From Clostridium sp. DSM 17811 (GTDB taxonomy: Bacteria; Bacillota; Clostridia; Clostridiales; Clostridiaceae), in the NCBI RefSeq assembly GCF_018861905.1, contig NZ_JAHLDU010000005.1, forward strand, positions 1 through 64,000: a DNA stretch of 64,000 nt, read 5' to 3'. Below, piece after piece: positions 21,504 through 30,923 of the stretch. The notes beneath the pieces are model-generated. The model had not been told where the DNA came from. It searched no databases and saw only the letters and a program-made list of their open reading frames with translations. Within the stretch, counting starts at the first letter, position 1, and every line of letters begins with the position of its first letter. A program made the translations under genes and the position numbers.

Positions 21504-23237
21504 ATGAATGAAATGAATATATTGTTTAGTTTAGATGATGCCAAGCAAGAATATAAAGGGATTGAAATCAGTGTTGAAAATGAATTAGAGAATAATTTAG
21601 ACTATAAATTTCTTGTAGGCCTTAATGGAACCTGGAATACTTTAAAGAAATCAAGTGGGACAAGTGTTGCTATTTGGAAGCCAGAGGTGGATGGGAAGTA
21701 CTCTATAATGGTACAAGCTAAAAGAAAAGAAAGTAATAAACCCTTTGATTTTATGTCAAGGACAGACTACCTAGTTGGAGAGGTATATGAGAAGCTAATT
21801 AAGGATATTTACATAGACAAGATGGAAATAATGGTAGGAGAAAAAATCACCTTAACAGTAGATACAATTAATGTACCTATTATGTATAGATACTGGGTAC
21901 ATGAAAGGGATGATTGGCAACTTCTAGCGGATTATTCACCAGAAAATATAATGACATGGACTTCCAAATACTCTGGAGAAAAAGAGTTCTTGGTAGAATG
22001 CAAGAATATAAATTCTAAGAATATGTTTGATGATTCAATGAAGATACGATTTAATGTACAAGCTATACAAGCTTTAGAAATTATGAACTTTAAATGTTTA
22101 ACTGAGAGCATATTAGAAGGAACGGAAATAGTTTTTGAGGTGGAGGCAAAGTATGAGGATAATAGGAGGGTTTTATATAAATTTGTAAAAATCGATCTTA
22201 AGGGAAATAGAAGTTGTATACAAGATTATTCAACTAAGAAATTAGTTAGATATGTTGAAACTAATAGGGGCAATTATAAGTTATTATGTATGGCTAAGGA
22301 TATGTTTTCTCTTAAGGAATTTGATGATAGAGCATTAATTTTTTATAATGTAGATCCATATGAAGAAATAGGGAAAGAAGCTGTGAAGATCGATGATATA
22401 ATAATAAACAAGAACGATACTGTACTAATTGGTGAGCGAATTCATTTAACAGTTAAAGCAACAGGAGGGGACTCTTTAAGATACAGTTTTGTAGTTTTTA
22501 AGGATGAGAAAGAGACAGAAAAGATAGAATTTGGTATAAATGATTTTGTAGATTTTACTCCAGAGGAAAGTGGAAATTTTAAACTCGAGGTAAGGGTAAA
22601 AGATAAATATTCAAAGAGTGAATTTGATACAAGCAAAAGTGTATATATTAAAGCATTAGAATGTATTCCAGCTAAAATAGATTATGTTCTAATGGATAAA
22701 AATAAATATTATATGTCTTGCGATATTATTCCTGTGCAAGTAATATGTGAAAATACAAGTGATACACTTATAAATTATGTTTTAAAAATAGATGATAAAG
22801 TAGTTGAACAAACAAGTTTTATAAAATATAAAAATTATGAACTTAAACCAAAATGTAGTGGAAGTTATGCAATAGAAATACTTGTAAAAAATAAATTGAG
22901 TACAAGAGCGTATGATAGTAGAAAAGAGGTTAAAATAGAAGTGCATAAGACTTTGCCTATAACAGATACAAAGATTTTATATGATAATGAAAATTTAACG
23001 GTTAATGAGACCATAACATTTAAATCTCAAAGTATGGGTGGCAAGGATGTTGTATATGAGTTTTATCTTATGAAAAAAGGAAACTGGTGCTTAGTACAAA
23101 AATTTAGCAAAAAAGATGACTATAGCTTTATACCTTTCCATAAGGGGATATACAAAATGTTAGTATTGTCAAAAAGCTTCTATAAGAGTATTTCGTATGA
23201 AGATTATGATATAATAGAGATTGAAGTTAAAGAATAA
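21504..23237 (+). CDS. triple-tyrosine (Y_Y_Y) repeat protein
   Basis: 577 residues, no signal peptide or membrane helix. It is built from about six imperfect Ig/fibronectin-like modules of ~95 residues. Each has an aromatic-rich centre (such as KFLVGLNGTWNTLKK) and ends with a K-x-x-S-x-x-x-F/Y-D turn: KESNKPFDF, NINSKNMFDD, DMFSLKEFDD, KYSKSEFDTS, KLSTRAYDSR, SFYKSISYED. The Y_Y_Y fold is known from sensor proteins as a beta-sandwich, but cytoplasmic stand-alone repeats like this have no assigned role. Start follows AAAGGTGGG. Monocistronic, with a terminator. Confidence 0.75.
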   Translation: MNEMNILFSLDDAKQEYKGIEISVENELENNLDYKFLVGLNGTWNTLKKSSGTSVAIWKPEVDGKYSIMVQAKRKESNKPFDFMSRTDYLVGEVYEKLIKDIYIDKMEIMVGEKITLTVDTINVPIMYRYWVHERDDWQLLADYSPENIMTWTSKYSGEKEFLVECKNINSKNMFDDSMKIRFNVQAIQALEIMNFKCLTESILEGTEIVFEVEAKYEDNRRVLYKFVKIDLKGNRSCIQDYSTKKLVRYVETNRGNYKLLCMAKDMFSLKEFDDRALIFYNVDPYEEIGKEAVKIDDIIINKNDTVLIGERIHLTVKATGGDSLRYSFVVFKDEKETEKIEFGINDFVDFTPEESGNFKLEVRVKDKYSKSEFDTSKSVYIKALECIPAKIDYVLMDKNKYYMSCDIIPVQVICENTSDTLINYVLKIDDKVVEQTSFIKYKNYELKPKCSGSYAIEILVKNKLSTRAYDSRKEVKIEVHKTLPITDTKILYDNENLTVNETITFKSQSMGGKDVVYEFYLMKKGNWCLVQKFSKKDDYSFIPFHKGIYKMLVLSKSFYKSISYEDYDIIEIEVKE

Positions 23238-23241
23238 ATTT

Positions 23242-23268
23242 AAAACAGCTTTTAAAGCTGTTTTTTTA
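23242..23268 (+). terminator. terminator after triple-tyrosine gene
   Basis: AAAACAGCTTT/AAAGCTGTTTT palindrome followed by more T. Confidence 0.85.
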
Positions 23269-23377
23269 TAATTAAAATACTTTATACTAATTATACAGCT
23301 CCACAGGAGATGATTAACAGCGACCTAGGAGATGGTTTAACTAAAATATAAAGAACTAGTTGAGGAGATGAATGATA

Positions 23378-24094
23378 ATGGACAGAATAGATAAGATATT
23401 GTCAAACTTAGGTCATGGAACAAGAAAGGAAGTAAAGGCATTACTTAAGAAAAAAAAGGTGGAGGTTGATGGAGTAATAGCAACTGACAGTGCTATGAAA
23501 GTAGATCCAGAGAAGGCTGTAATAAAGGTATCAGGTGATGAAATTAACTATAGAAAATACATATATTTAGTTATGAATAAACCATCAGGGGTGGTTTCAG
23601 CAACTGTAGATAGAAATGACGAGACTGTAATTGATTTAATTGATGAGCAGTACCGTGCGTTTAAACCATTTCCTATAGGAAGACTTGATAAAGATACAGT
23701 AGGATTACTTCTAATTACTAATGATGGTGAATTAAATCATAAATTAATTGCACCTAAAAACCATGTAGATAAAGTATATTATGCAGAAATAAATAAATTT
23801 ATAGATGCAAGTGACATAAATACCTTTAAGAAAGGCGTTGTAATAGACGACGGATATAAATGTATGCCAGCAGAACTAGAGGTGTTAACTGCAAATGAAA
23901 ATGGATCAGAGGTAATGGTTACTATTCAAGAAGGTAAATTTCATCAGGTGAAAAGAATGTTTGAGAGTGTAAATAAAAATGTTATGTTTTTAAGAAGAGT
24001 TAGTTTTGGACCGTTAAAATTAGATGAAGATTTAGTTGAAGGTCAATGTAGAGAATTGTCGGAAGATGAGATAAATCTATTAAAACAGATATAA
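23378..24094 (+). CDS. RsuA/RluB-family rRNA pseudouridine synthase
   Basis: 238 residues from ATG 23378, 10 bases after GAGGAG (an ATG at 23372 is too close). N-terminal S4 RNA-binding domain: RIDKILSNLGHGTRKEVKAL. Catalytic motif with the essential Asp: FPIGRLDKDTVGLLLITND. C-terminal EGKFHQVKRMFESV is typical of the family. The small size and lack of a basic tail favour the RsuA type (16S rRNA position 516) over RluB, but the target base is inferred. Confidence 0.9.
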   Translation: MDRIDKILSNLGHGTRKEVKALLKKKKVEVDGVIATDSAMKVDPEKAVIKVSGDEINYRKYIYLVMNKPSGVVSATVDRNDETVIDLIDEQYRAFKPFPIGRLDKDTVGLLLITNDGELNHKLIAPKNHVDKVYYAEINKFIDASDINTFKKGVVIDDGYKCMPAELEVLTANENGSEVMVTIQEGKFHQVKRMFESVNKNVMFLRRVSFGPLKLDEDLVEGQCRELSEDEINLLKQI

Positions 24095-24193
24095 CTTAAT
24101 TGGAAATAGTATAACATATGACAAAAATGAACAAATTATGAATTGAATTTATATGTTTTACAAATTATTTATAATGAAATTTGTGGAAAACAC

Positions 24194-24306
24194 TTGCAAA
24201 CATTGGCGAAATTTAATATAATTAAGAAGTAAAGATAAATAGAAAGATAAATAGCCCCCTTTTTATTTGTTATAAAACAGCCCAACCCCAAGGGCTGTTT
24301 TATTTT
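24194..24306 (+). ncRNA. candidate small RNA transcription unit
   Basis: TTGCAA (24194-24199), exactly 17 bp, TATAAT (24217-24222) is a near-consensus promoter with no gene after it. A transcript from about 24229 would run ~75 nt to a strong terminator, 10-bp stem 24274-24283 with 24292-24301 and a T-rich tail. It contains a CCCCC tract in an otherwise A-rich 5' part. No ORF with a ribosome site lies in it. This explains part of the 544-bp gap 24095-24638. Confidence 0.5.
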
Positions 24307-24361
24307 ATGAAAAAAAGTCAATTTTGTGAAGAAATTTTAATATAATATGTTTAAGCAAAAC

Positions 24362-24400
24362 ACCCGCATTAAATATAACTATTTAATGGGGGCATTTTTT
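24362..24400 (+). terminator. second strong terminator in the rsuA-rnr gap
   Basis: A 13-14-bp stem (24362-24375 with 24380-24393) with a 4-base loop, then T6. It lies 60 bases after the first terminator and 238 bases before rnr. A TATAAT is at 24341 but lacks a spaced -35. It could end a second short RNA or be a leader terminator. The remaining 24401-24638 shows nothing definite. Confidence 0.65.
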
Positions 24401-24638
24401 ATGAAGATTAGGGAAGTATATAACCACATAGTATATACTAGATGTGTTTTTTAGATTATAATAAAGTGAGCAATTATAGAAATATATGAATAAATTAGCA
24501 CTATAACATTAAAAACCGGAACGATAATAATAATTTTTAGAATGATTTGTAAATACATTAGTATAAAAATTATGTTGATATAAAAATTAAGTCGGTATAA
24601 AAATCAAAACATGCAGAAATTAAATAGGAGGAAACCTA

Positions 24639-26840
24639 ATGGATATAAAAGAAACTTTAATAAGTCTTATGACAGAGCAAGCATACAAACCTATGAATAC
24701 AGCAGAACTATCTAGAATATTTGATATAAAAAAGAAAGATATTAAAGGCTTTGCAGCTTTATTATCTGAAATGGAGAAGGCTGGTGATGTAGTTAGATCA
24801 AAAGCTGAATATTATGGAATACCAGAGAAGATGGGTCTTGTAGTTGGTAAATTTCAAGGTCATCAAAGAGGGTTTGGATTTGTAATACCAGAAACAGAAA
24901 GACCAGATGTATTTATTCCAGCAGATAATGTAAACGGAGCAATGAATGGCGACAAGGTTCTTGCAAAAGTTTTAAAAGAGGAAAATAATGGGAAGAAATG
25001 CGAAGGCGAAATTGCAAAAGTAATAGAAAGATCTAATAAGACGATAATAGGAACTTATCAGGATAGTAGCAATTTTGGTTTTGTAGTAGCTGATGATAAG
25101 AGAATTGCTCAAGATATATTTATTCCTAAATCGGAAAGACTTGGTGCAAAAACAGGTCAAATAGTAATAGCTGAAATAACTCAGTGGCCAGAACAAAAAA
25201 GAAACCCTGAGGGGAAAATTATCGAAATCCTTGGTAACAAAGGTGACGCAGGTATTGATATATTATCTATAATTAAGAAACATAAACTACCAGAGGAATT
25301 TCCAGAAGCTGTTGAAGCTTATACAGAAAACATATCTGATGAAATTCCAAAAGAAGAATATACAAGAAGAAAAGATTTAAGGGACCTACGTATGGTAACT
25401 ATAGATGGTGAGGATGCTAAAGACCTAGATGACGCTGTATCTATTGAGCTACTAGAAAATGGTAACTATCGTTTAGGAGTTCATATAGCGGATGTTTCGA
25501 ACTTTGTTAAGGACAAAAATCCTTTAGACAAAGAAGCTTTGAAAAGAGCAACTTCAGTATACTTAATTGATAGGGTTATACCAATGCTTCCTAAAAAATT
25601 ATCAAATGGAGTTTGTAGTTTAAACCCTAAAGTTGATAGGTTAGCACTTACTTGTTTTATGGAGATAGATAAAAACGGAAAACATGTAGATCATGAAATA
25701 GTTGAAAGTATTATAAAAACTAATGAGAGAATGACTTATACTGACGTTACGAAAATACTTACTGATAAGGACGAAGAAGTAATTAAAAGATATGACTATT
25801 TATATGAAGACTTTAAACATATGGAAGAGTTATGTGCCATTCTTAACAAAAACAGAATGAATAGGGGCGCTATAGATTTTGATTTTACTGAGTGTAAAAT
25901 AATATTAAATGAAAATGGAAAACCTATAGATATCGTACCTTATGAAAGAGGTATTGCAAATAGAGTAATAGAAGAATTTATGTTAGCGGCTAATGAAACT
26001 ATAGCTGAACATTTTTTCTGGCTAAACGTACCATTTGTATATAGAATTCATGAGGATCCAGATGAAGAAAAACTAATGCGTTTTAGTGAATTTGCACATA
26101 ATTTAGGATACGCTGTAAAGTGGGGTAAGGAAGTTCATCCTAGAATGCTTCAGGATATATTAGGAAAGGTTAAAGGGCAGAAAGAAGAAATGGTAGTAAG
26201 CACACTTCTTCTCCGTTCTATGATGAAAGCAAAATATTCATCAGAATGTAGTGGTCATTTTGGTTTAGCTGCTAAGTATTATTGTCACTTCACATCACCA
26301 ATTAGAAGATATCCAGATTTAATGATCCATAGGATAATTAAAGAGGTTCTAAATGGAGGGTTGAGTGATGCAAGAATAGAAAGATTAAAAAAGGAAGTCG
26401 AAATTGCTGCTAAACAATCATCAGATATGGAAAGAGTAGCCATGGAAGCTGAGAGAGACGTTGATGACTTAAAGAAAGCAGAATACATGAATGAGAGAGT
26501 TGGTCAAGAATTTGATGGTATTATTTCATCAGTAACTAATTTTGGATTATTTGTTGAACTCCCTAATACTGTAGAAGGTTTAGTTCATATGACTACCTTA
26601 GATGATGATTATTATGTCTTTGATGAAAGACACTTAACCCTTATTGGAGAGAGAACTAAGAAAATGTACAAATTAGGAGAAGAGGTAAGAATCATAGTTA
26701 GTAAAGTTGATCTAACTTCTCATGAGGTTTATTTCGATATAATTAAAGACGAGGATGAGCATGAAGAAGGCTCAGATGATTATTCAGTTAGTCAATTAAA
26801 TGAACTTATAAAGGATGATTCAACAAAGGAAGAAGAGTAG
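24639..26840 (+). CDS. rnr: ribonuclease R
   Basis: 733 residues. A 3'-5' exoribonuclease able to unwind structured RNA. An N-terminal helix-turn-helix-like region, then two cold-shock domains (GFGFVIPETERPDVFIPADN). The RNB catalytic core carries the metal-binding aspartates in DGEDAKDLDDAVSIELLEN and GVHIADVSNFV. The C-terminal S1 domain includes GIISSVTNFGLFVELPNTVE. An acidic tail ends the protein. Start after AGGAGG. In tmRNA-mediated ribosome rescue RNase R degrades the faulty mRNA, which fits its position before smpB and ssrA. Confidence 0.97.
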   Translation: MDIKETLISLMTEQAYKPMNTAELSRIFDIKKKDIKGFAALLSEMEKAGDVVRSKAEYYGIPEKMGLVVGKFQGHQRGFGFVIPETERPDVFIPADNVNGAMNGDKVLAKVLKEENNGKKCEGEIAKVIERSNKTIIGTYQDSSNFGFVVADDKRIAQDIFIPKSERLGAKTGQIVIAEITQWPEQKRNPEGKIIEILGNKGDAGIDILSIIKKHKLPEEFPEAVEAYTENISDEIPKEEYTRRKDLRDLRMVTIDGEDAKDLDDAVSIELLENGNYRLGVHIADVSNFVKDKNPLDKEALKRATSVYLIDRVIPMLPKKLSNGVCSLNPKVDRLALTCFMEIDKNGKHVDHEIVESIIKTNERMTYTDVTKILTDKDEEVIKRYDYLYEDFKHMEELCAILNKNRMNRGAIDFDFTECKIILNENGKPIDIVPYERGIANRVIEEFMLAANETIAEHFFWLNVPFVYRIHEDPDEEKLMRFSEFAHNLGYAVKWGKEVHPRMLQDILGKVKGQKEEMVVSTLLLRSMMKAKYSSECSGHFGLAAKYYCHFTSPIRRYPDLMIHRIIKEVLNGGLSDARIERLKKEVEIAAKQSSDMERVAMEAERDVDDLKKAEYMNERVGQEFDGIISSVTNFGLFVELPNTVEGLVHMTTLDDDYYVFDERHLTLIGERTKKMYKLGEEVRIIVSKVDLTSHEVYFDIIKDEDEHEEGSDDYSVSQLNELIKDDSTKEEE

Positions 26841-26875
26841 ATTATTAAAATAATCTCGATAGAAGAATAAAAAAT

Positions 26876-26903
26876 ATAAGAGAGGAAAAATTTTCTCTCT
26901 TAT
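26876..26903 (+). terminator. hairpin after rnr
   Basis: ATAAGAGAG-AAAA pairs with 26891-26903 in a 13-bp stem. No strong T run follows, so it is a weak terminator or processing site. Confidence 0.5.
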
Positions 26904-26945
26904 AGATTATATATGGATTATTTTGTTAAAACACTCTGCATATTC

Positions 26946-26974
26946 TTGAAATAAGACACAATATATAGTATAAT
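26946..26974 (+). promoter_or_regulatory. promoter of smpB
   Basis: TTGAAA (26946-26951), 17 bp, TATAAT (26969-26974). Confidence 0.7.
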
Positions 26975-27043
26975 GATACTTATTAAACATAATAATATAA
27001 AAAATTCTTACGCTATATTAATAAGAATAAAGTAGGTGAAGTT

Positions 27044-27511
27044 ATGATAAAGAAGACAGAAAACAAGACGCTCGCACAAAATAAAAAAGCAAGACATGAT
27101 TATTTTGTAGAGGAAGCAATGGAAGCTGGTATAGAGCTTGTTGGTACAGAAGTGAAATCCATTAGAGCTGGTAAAGCAAACTTAAAAGATAGTTTTGCAG
27201 ATGTTATAAATGGAGAAGTATTCGTTAAAAACATGCATATAGGCCATTATGAGAATGGAAATCAGTTTAATGTTGATCCATTGAGACCCAGAAGGTTATT
27301 GCTTCATAAAGAACAAATACTTAAACTAGGGTTATTCACGGCTCAAAAAGGTTATACACTAGTTCCATTATCTCTTTATCTTAAAGATACTAAGGTAAAA
27401 GTTAATCTTGGTGTTGTTCGTGGTAAGAAGGATTATGATAAGAGAGATGCAATGCTAGAAAAAGATGCTAAGAGAGATATGGATAGACAGATAAAAGAAA
27501 GAATGAGATAA
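27044..27511 (+). CDS. smpB: SsrA-binding protein SmpB
   Basis: 155 residues, normal length. It binds tmRNA and delivers it to stalled ribosomes. Conserved core: [39 protein letters not shown] and [12 protein letters not shown]. The C-terminal basic tail ([16 protein letters not shown]) that enters the mRNA channel is intact. TAGGTGAAG precedes the start. ssrA follows 225 bp downstream. The gap 27512-27736 holds AT-rich sequence with the presumed ssrA promoter but no clear hexamers. Confidence 0.98.
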   Translation: MIKKTENKTLAQNKKARHDYFVEEAMEAGIELVGTEVKSIRAGKANLKDSFADVINGEVFVKNMHIGHYENGNQFNVDPLRPRRLLLHKEQILKLGLFTAQKGYTLVPLSLYLKDTKVKVNLGVVRGKKDYDKRDAMLEKDAKRDMDRQIKERMR

Positions 27512-27736
27512 ATTCTAATAATGTACTTAGATTCCATGATATTAGCACTTGATAAAGAATATAATATGGTGTATTATTAGGACTATAGTCAGTAACATAG
27601 TAAAGAACTTAAGGTTACTATCTAATTGATATATGAGTTACAAATAATTAGAAAATATAGATTTGCGTTATATATGTAATAATGATTTTATATTATTACA
27701 GTGCAAAAGATTTAAATTTAATCTTTTCACATCTTT

Positions 27737-28089
27737 GGGGGCGTACTTGGTTTCGACGGGGGTACGTTGTGTCGAGGAAGCGAGCTGAGGGAACCTATGG
27801 ACCCGCATTAAAAAACTATTGGAACAATTTAAACGCAAACGATAATTTACAACTAGCAGCTTAGACTGCTACGTCTTACCTTAGATGACCGCGACTTAGG
27901 ATAGGGCGACGACAGCGGTGAACCGAGTCTGGGAAAGCTTTGACCTGGAAACGGAAAATATGAAGCTACTAAAACTTAAACCTGGTCAGTAGGGGTTAGG
28001 TAGAGGGAATGTTAAATTATTGACTACGCTCGTAGATGCCTAGGTGTTGCTGCCTTCGGACAGGGGTTCGACACCCCTCGCCTCCACCA
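27737..28089 (+). ncRNA. ssrA: transfer-messenger RNA
   Basis: 353 nt, complete. The 5' GGGGGCG pairs with the 3' CGCCTCC, giving a 7-bp acceptor stem with the G-U pair at position 3 that alanyl-tRNA synthetase recognises. CCA is encoded. The T-arm CAGGGGTTCGACACCCCT is present, and TGGTTTCGACGGGG is the conserved 5' sequence. The tag frame begins at GCA 27835 and reads ANDNLQLAA, stop TAG at 27862-27864. The alanine-terminated LAA end marks tagged proteins for proteolysis. The 3' end is a classic integration site: two more copies of TCGCCTCCAYCA and one internal partial copy of the gene lie downstream. Confidence 0.98.
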
Positions 28090-28092
28090 GTG

Positions 28093-28129
28093 AAACCCTC
28101 GACTAATTAATTTTAGTTGAGGGTTTTTT
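28093..28129 (+). terminator. terminator of ssrA
   Basis: A 14-bp stem (28093-28106 with 28113-28126) followed by T and a C. It begins three bases after the mature 3' end. The following gap to 28372 shows no gene. Confidence 0.88.
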
Positions 28130-28372
28130 CACGTCCTAATTTATTTGTATTGGAATAATGAGAGGTGAACCGTATCATAAGTTAAAGGTAATTGTTGTAT
28201 AATTTTTTAAAAGGCTCTGTTTTAAATAAATATTGATTTTAGAATCCTTATTTATTAAGGAACTAAAGTTTATCCGAAATTAGAAATAATAGTTTAATTT
28301 GTAAATTTATTTTTTATGAAAATGATGATATAATAGCGGAGTATGTAATAAAATAAAGGCAGGCGGTAAAAA

Positions 28373-29281
28373 ATGATGTTTGGTATAATTTTAACTTTAT
28401 TTATAGCTTGGAAAATCTATGAATATGCTTATTATAAGGGGGAAAGTTTTGACAAATTAAAAAGAAGTTTGAATAATTATATCGTAAGTTGTAATGAGTT
28501 AAATGAGCATATTGAGGAACTCAAAGAAACTTATTCAGAGGTTAGAAAAATTAACTATGGGACTGCACAATTAAATGATGCGAGTAGGTATAATTTTAAA
28601 AGAAAAGAACAATTAAAAGCAAAAAAATCAGAATATATTCATGAATGTTCTGCATCCGTATGTAAAAATGCTGAAATACAACCTTTTAAATATTTATGCA
28701 AGTATTTTAATATAAAATCAGATGAAGAATCACTGGAAAATTTTGAAAATGTCTTAAATAATTTTGCTGCTGCCGAAGAGGGAAAACAATTACTTAGTAA
28801 TGAACTTGAAAAGATTAAAGAATCTATTAAAAATGATGTTCCATTTCTTATTAGAACGATTAACATGAAGAAGTTTATGCTAAAGTTAGGCTTTAAAGTA
28901 ATTGATTTTAGTACATTATATTTTCCAGTTTACACATTCAGATATGTAAGTCCTGGTGGAAATAAATCCACTAATTGTGATATTAAATTAGATATAAATA
29001 ATCTAAATAATTTTGTAGAATATTTTTCAGGGATTGTTAAATTTAAAAAAAGTGCAGCAGGACAAAGAGCATTAATGACTTCAAAGTTAAGAGAAAAGAT
29101 AAAACAAAGGGATAATTACACTTGTCAAAAATGTGAGTTATCTACAAATGATGAAAGAAATCTATTGCTAGAGATTGACCATATAATGCCAATTTCCAAA
29201 GGCGGTATGTCTACAGAAGAAAATTTGCAAACACTTTGTTGGAAATGTAACCGTACAAAGGGTGCAAAAGTAAATAGCTAA
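28373..29281 (+). CDS. membrane-anchored HNH endonuclease
   Basis: 302 residues. N-terminal membrane helix (MMFGIILTLFIAWKIYEYAY), then ~140 residues of charged coiled coil (HIEELKETYSEVRKI and similar). A C-terminal HNH nuclease spans about 235-300: RDNYTCQKCELSTNDE, then LLLEIDHIMPISKGG, then LCWKCNRTKGAK. Two CxxC pairs and the H-N-H residues are intact. A membrane anchor on an HNH nuclease suggests action on DNA entering the cell, which fits a defence island, but this is inference. It is the first gene downstream of ssrA, with its own terminator. Confidence 0.85.
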   Translation: MMFGIILTLFIAWKIYEYAYYKGESFDKLKRSLNNYIVSCNELNEHIEELKETYSEVRKINYGTAQLNDASRYNFKRKEQLKAKKSEYIHECSASVCKNAEIQPFKYLCKYFNIKSDEESLENFENVLNNFAAAEEGKQLLSNELEKIKESIKNDVPFLIRTINMKKFMLKLGFKVIDFSTLYFPVYTFRYVSPGGNKSTNCDIKLDINNLNNFVEYFSGIVKFKKSAAGQRALMTSKLREKIKQRDNYTCQKCELSTNDERNLLLEIDHIMPISKGGMSTEENLQTLCWKCNRTKGAKVNS

Positions 29282-29286
29282 GTCTT

Positions 29287-29313
29287 AAGGGACTGGTAAT
29301 TCAGTCCTTTTTT
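29287..29313 (+). terminator. terminator after HNH gene
   Basis: 9-bp stem around GTAATT (AAGGGACTG with CAGTCCTT) followed by T. Confidence 0.8.
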
Positions 29314-29514
29314 AATTACTAGGTTTATGGTTATAAAAACATACCTGTATTGACTAGGAAAAGTGTAAATATTATATAAGTTACGTTAAATATGTATAGT
29401 GCAATTAATTTTTGCCTTACTGAATCCAAGTTTTGCTTAAAATTCTTAATCTTAGGATTATAGCTACTTGTAATACAAAAGGATATTATTTGAAATATAT
29501 TAGGGGTGTAATAA

Positions 29515-30207
29515 ATGGAAATAGATTTTTGTAATAAGGAGTGCTGCTTAGAGTTAGAAAAAGCAATTAAAAAAATAGATGTTGAACAAACAGTAAATCT
29601 ATTGGATGAGCTTAAAAGAAGGGTAGAAATAACTTATAGAACTAGAATAATTGCTACTAATAGACTAAGGGACAAAAATACTGAATATAAAAGGTTAAAT
29701 ATATATTATTCTGTATTAGTAACGGGAGGATCGATACTTACTATTGGAATGCAGACGAAAAACTCCCAAATACCTGCATCAAATATAGTACTTATGTTTT
29801 CAATAGTATTAACTTACTTTATGTTTTATACATCTGAACAGAATCTTCAAGAAAGAGCATATAAAATGGAAGAAACATTTAAAGGTTTAGATAAGTTAAG
29901 AAATAAAATAAGTATAATGTTAGAGTATAATAAATTAGATATAACAGAAGAAATGTGTAAAAAATTATATAAAGAGTATGAAGCAATTTTAGCAAGCATA
30001 GAAAATCATGAAGAAATAGACTATTATATGTATAAATTAGATTGTCTAAAAAAAGAACATATTAGTGACGATAAAAAGGAAGAATATTCGGAAACTAAAG
30101 GCAAGGTTAAAAAATATACACAATGGAAAAGTAGAAAGATATTCTTAAAATACTTTATTCCAACTGTAGTGATGATAATGTTAATATTACCATCTATAGG
30201 ACTATAG
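29515..30207 (+). CDS. SLATT-domain two-transmembrane protein, candidate defence effector
   Basis: 230 residues. Helix rich in basic residues (RRVEITYRTRIIATNRLRD), then two adjacent membrane helices at about 63-83 and 88-106, then a long cytoplasmic helix starting SEQNLQERAYKMEETFKGLD. This arrangement matches the SLATT families, predicted pore-forming effectors of nucleotide-dependent anti-phage systems. A third hydrophobic segment ends the protein (FLKYFIPTVVMIMLILP). No cyclase or SLOG sensor gene is adjacent, so the partner is missing or not needed. Start follows AGGGGTG. Confidence 0.7.
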   Translation: MEIDFCNKECCLELEKAIKKIDVEQTVNLLDELKRRVEITYRTRIIATNRLRDKNTEYKRLNIYYSVLVTGGSILTIGMQTKNSQIPASNIVLMFSIVLTYFMFYTSEQNLQERAYKMEETFKGLDKLRNKISIMLEYNKLDITEEMCKKLYKEYEAILASIENHEEIDYYMYKLDCLKKEHISDDKKEEYSETKGKVKKYTQWKSRKIFLKYFIPTVVMIMLILPSIGL

Positions 30208-30470
30208 TATTACGTAGTTTATAATAAATTACCATCTAATATACATATAGAAATGGAAACCAATATTTAAGTTAAGCTATAATGGGTTGAATTTTAAAAT
30301 TGTTCTATTATAGTGGATGATCCGTCTGTTTTGCGTTAAGGAGAGTTGGAGTGCTTGTGCCTACAATGTTGTTGAGTCAAAGTAAATGATGTTATTATTT
30401 TTAAGGATAATTCGGAATTCAACAGAGTCACAGATTTTTAAGCACAATTTAAATAATGAAATAAGCCTGT

Positions 30471-30511
30471 AAAAAGCCTAAGATAGAGTAAAATCTGTTT
30501 TAGGCTTTTTT
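30471..30511 (+). terminator. terminator, accessory region
   Basis: An 11-bp outer stem (30471-30481 with 30500-30510) enclosing AGAT/ATCT, ending in T6. No intact gene precedes it directly except the SLATT gene 260 bp upstream. Confidence 0.75.
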
Positions 30512-30558
30512 ATGGTAACATATCAGAATAGATGTGTGCACTTTTTAGCAGAAATCCT

Positions 30559-30615
30559 ATACAATTTAGCGATATTAAAATCACCACCTTCAATGAAAAA
30601 GTCGCTAAATTGTAT
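30559..30615. repeat. 14-bp perfect inverted repeat
   Basis: ATACAATTTAGCGA (30559-30572) and its exact complement (30602-30615) flank 29 bp. No T-run follows, so it is not a terminator. It could be the ends of a decayed small element or a protein-binding site. Confidence 0.6.
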
Positions 30616-30635
30616 CAAAATCATAGTTATTAGAT

Positions 30636-30677
30636 AGAAAACCCACAACTAATTAATTAGTTGTGGGTTTTCTTATG
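30636..30677 (+). terminator. strong terminator hairpin, repeated at 54.9 kb
   Basis: A perfect 17-bp stem (30636-30652 with 30657-30673) around CCCACAACTAA. Nearly the same hairpin follows the hydrogenase gene, and the ssrA terminator shares its CTAATTAATT centre. Confidence 0.8.
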
Positions 30678-30923
30678 CTTAAATTTAGTTAGAATTGAGA
30701 GACGAGAGCCAAAATATGACCTAAAGAGCGTAATTATTATACATTTATCCACCTGACTCGAACAAGTAATTACCCTATATAATGGAGTTTGAGTAGAAAA
30801 TACGAAACTTAATAAATTGATGAAGCTAAAGTAAGAGTCGATGAGATTTTAGATAATAATAAGTATTACAAATATGCAATTATAACGTGCGAAACAAGCA
30901 TGAATGTAAAAGTGGGTGTTAAA

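Larger units (their letters stand above)
30208..30923 (+). other. 716-bp region without a complete gene
   Basis: It contains a terminator (30471-30511), a 14-bp inverted repeat (30559-30615) and a second terminator (30636-30677). From about 30820 an open frame with no start, reading EAKVRVDEILDNNKYYKYAI, runs in phase into abiEi. It may be the remnant of a lost upstream gene. Nothing else is recognised. Confidence 0.6.

Noticed and set aside
24401-24454. 17-codon frame right after the terminator at 24362
   Set aside because: Its only upstream purine tract is part of the terminator stem, and the peptide has no features.
27682-27864. 60-codon open frame ending in ANDNLQLAA
   Set aside because: It overlaps ssrA and merely reads the tmRNA tag in frame. 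It has no ribosome site, so it is not a protein gene.
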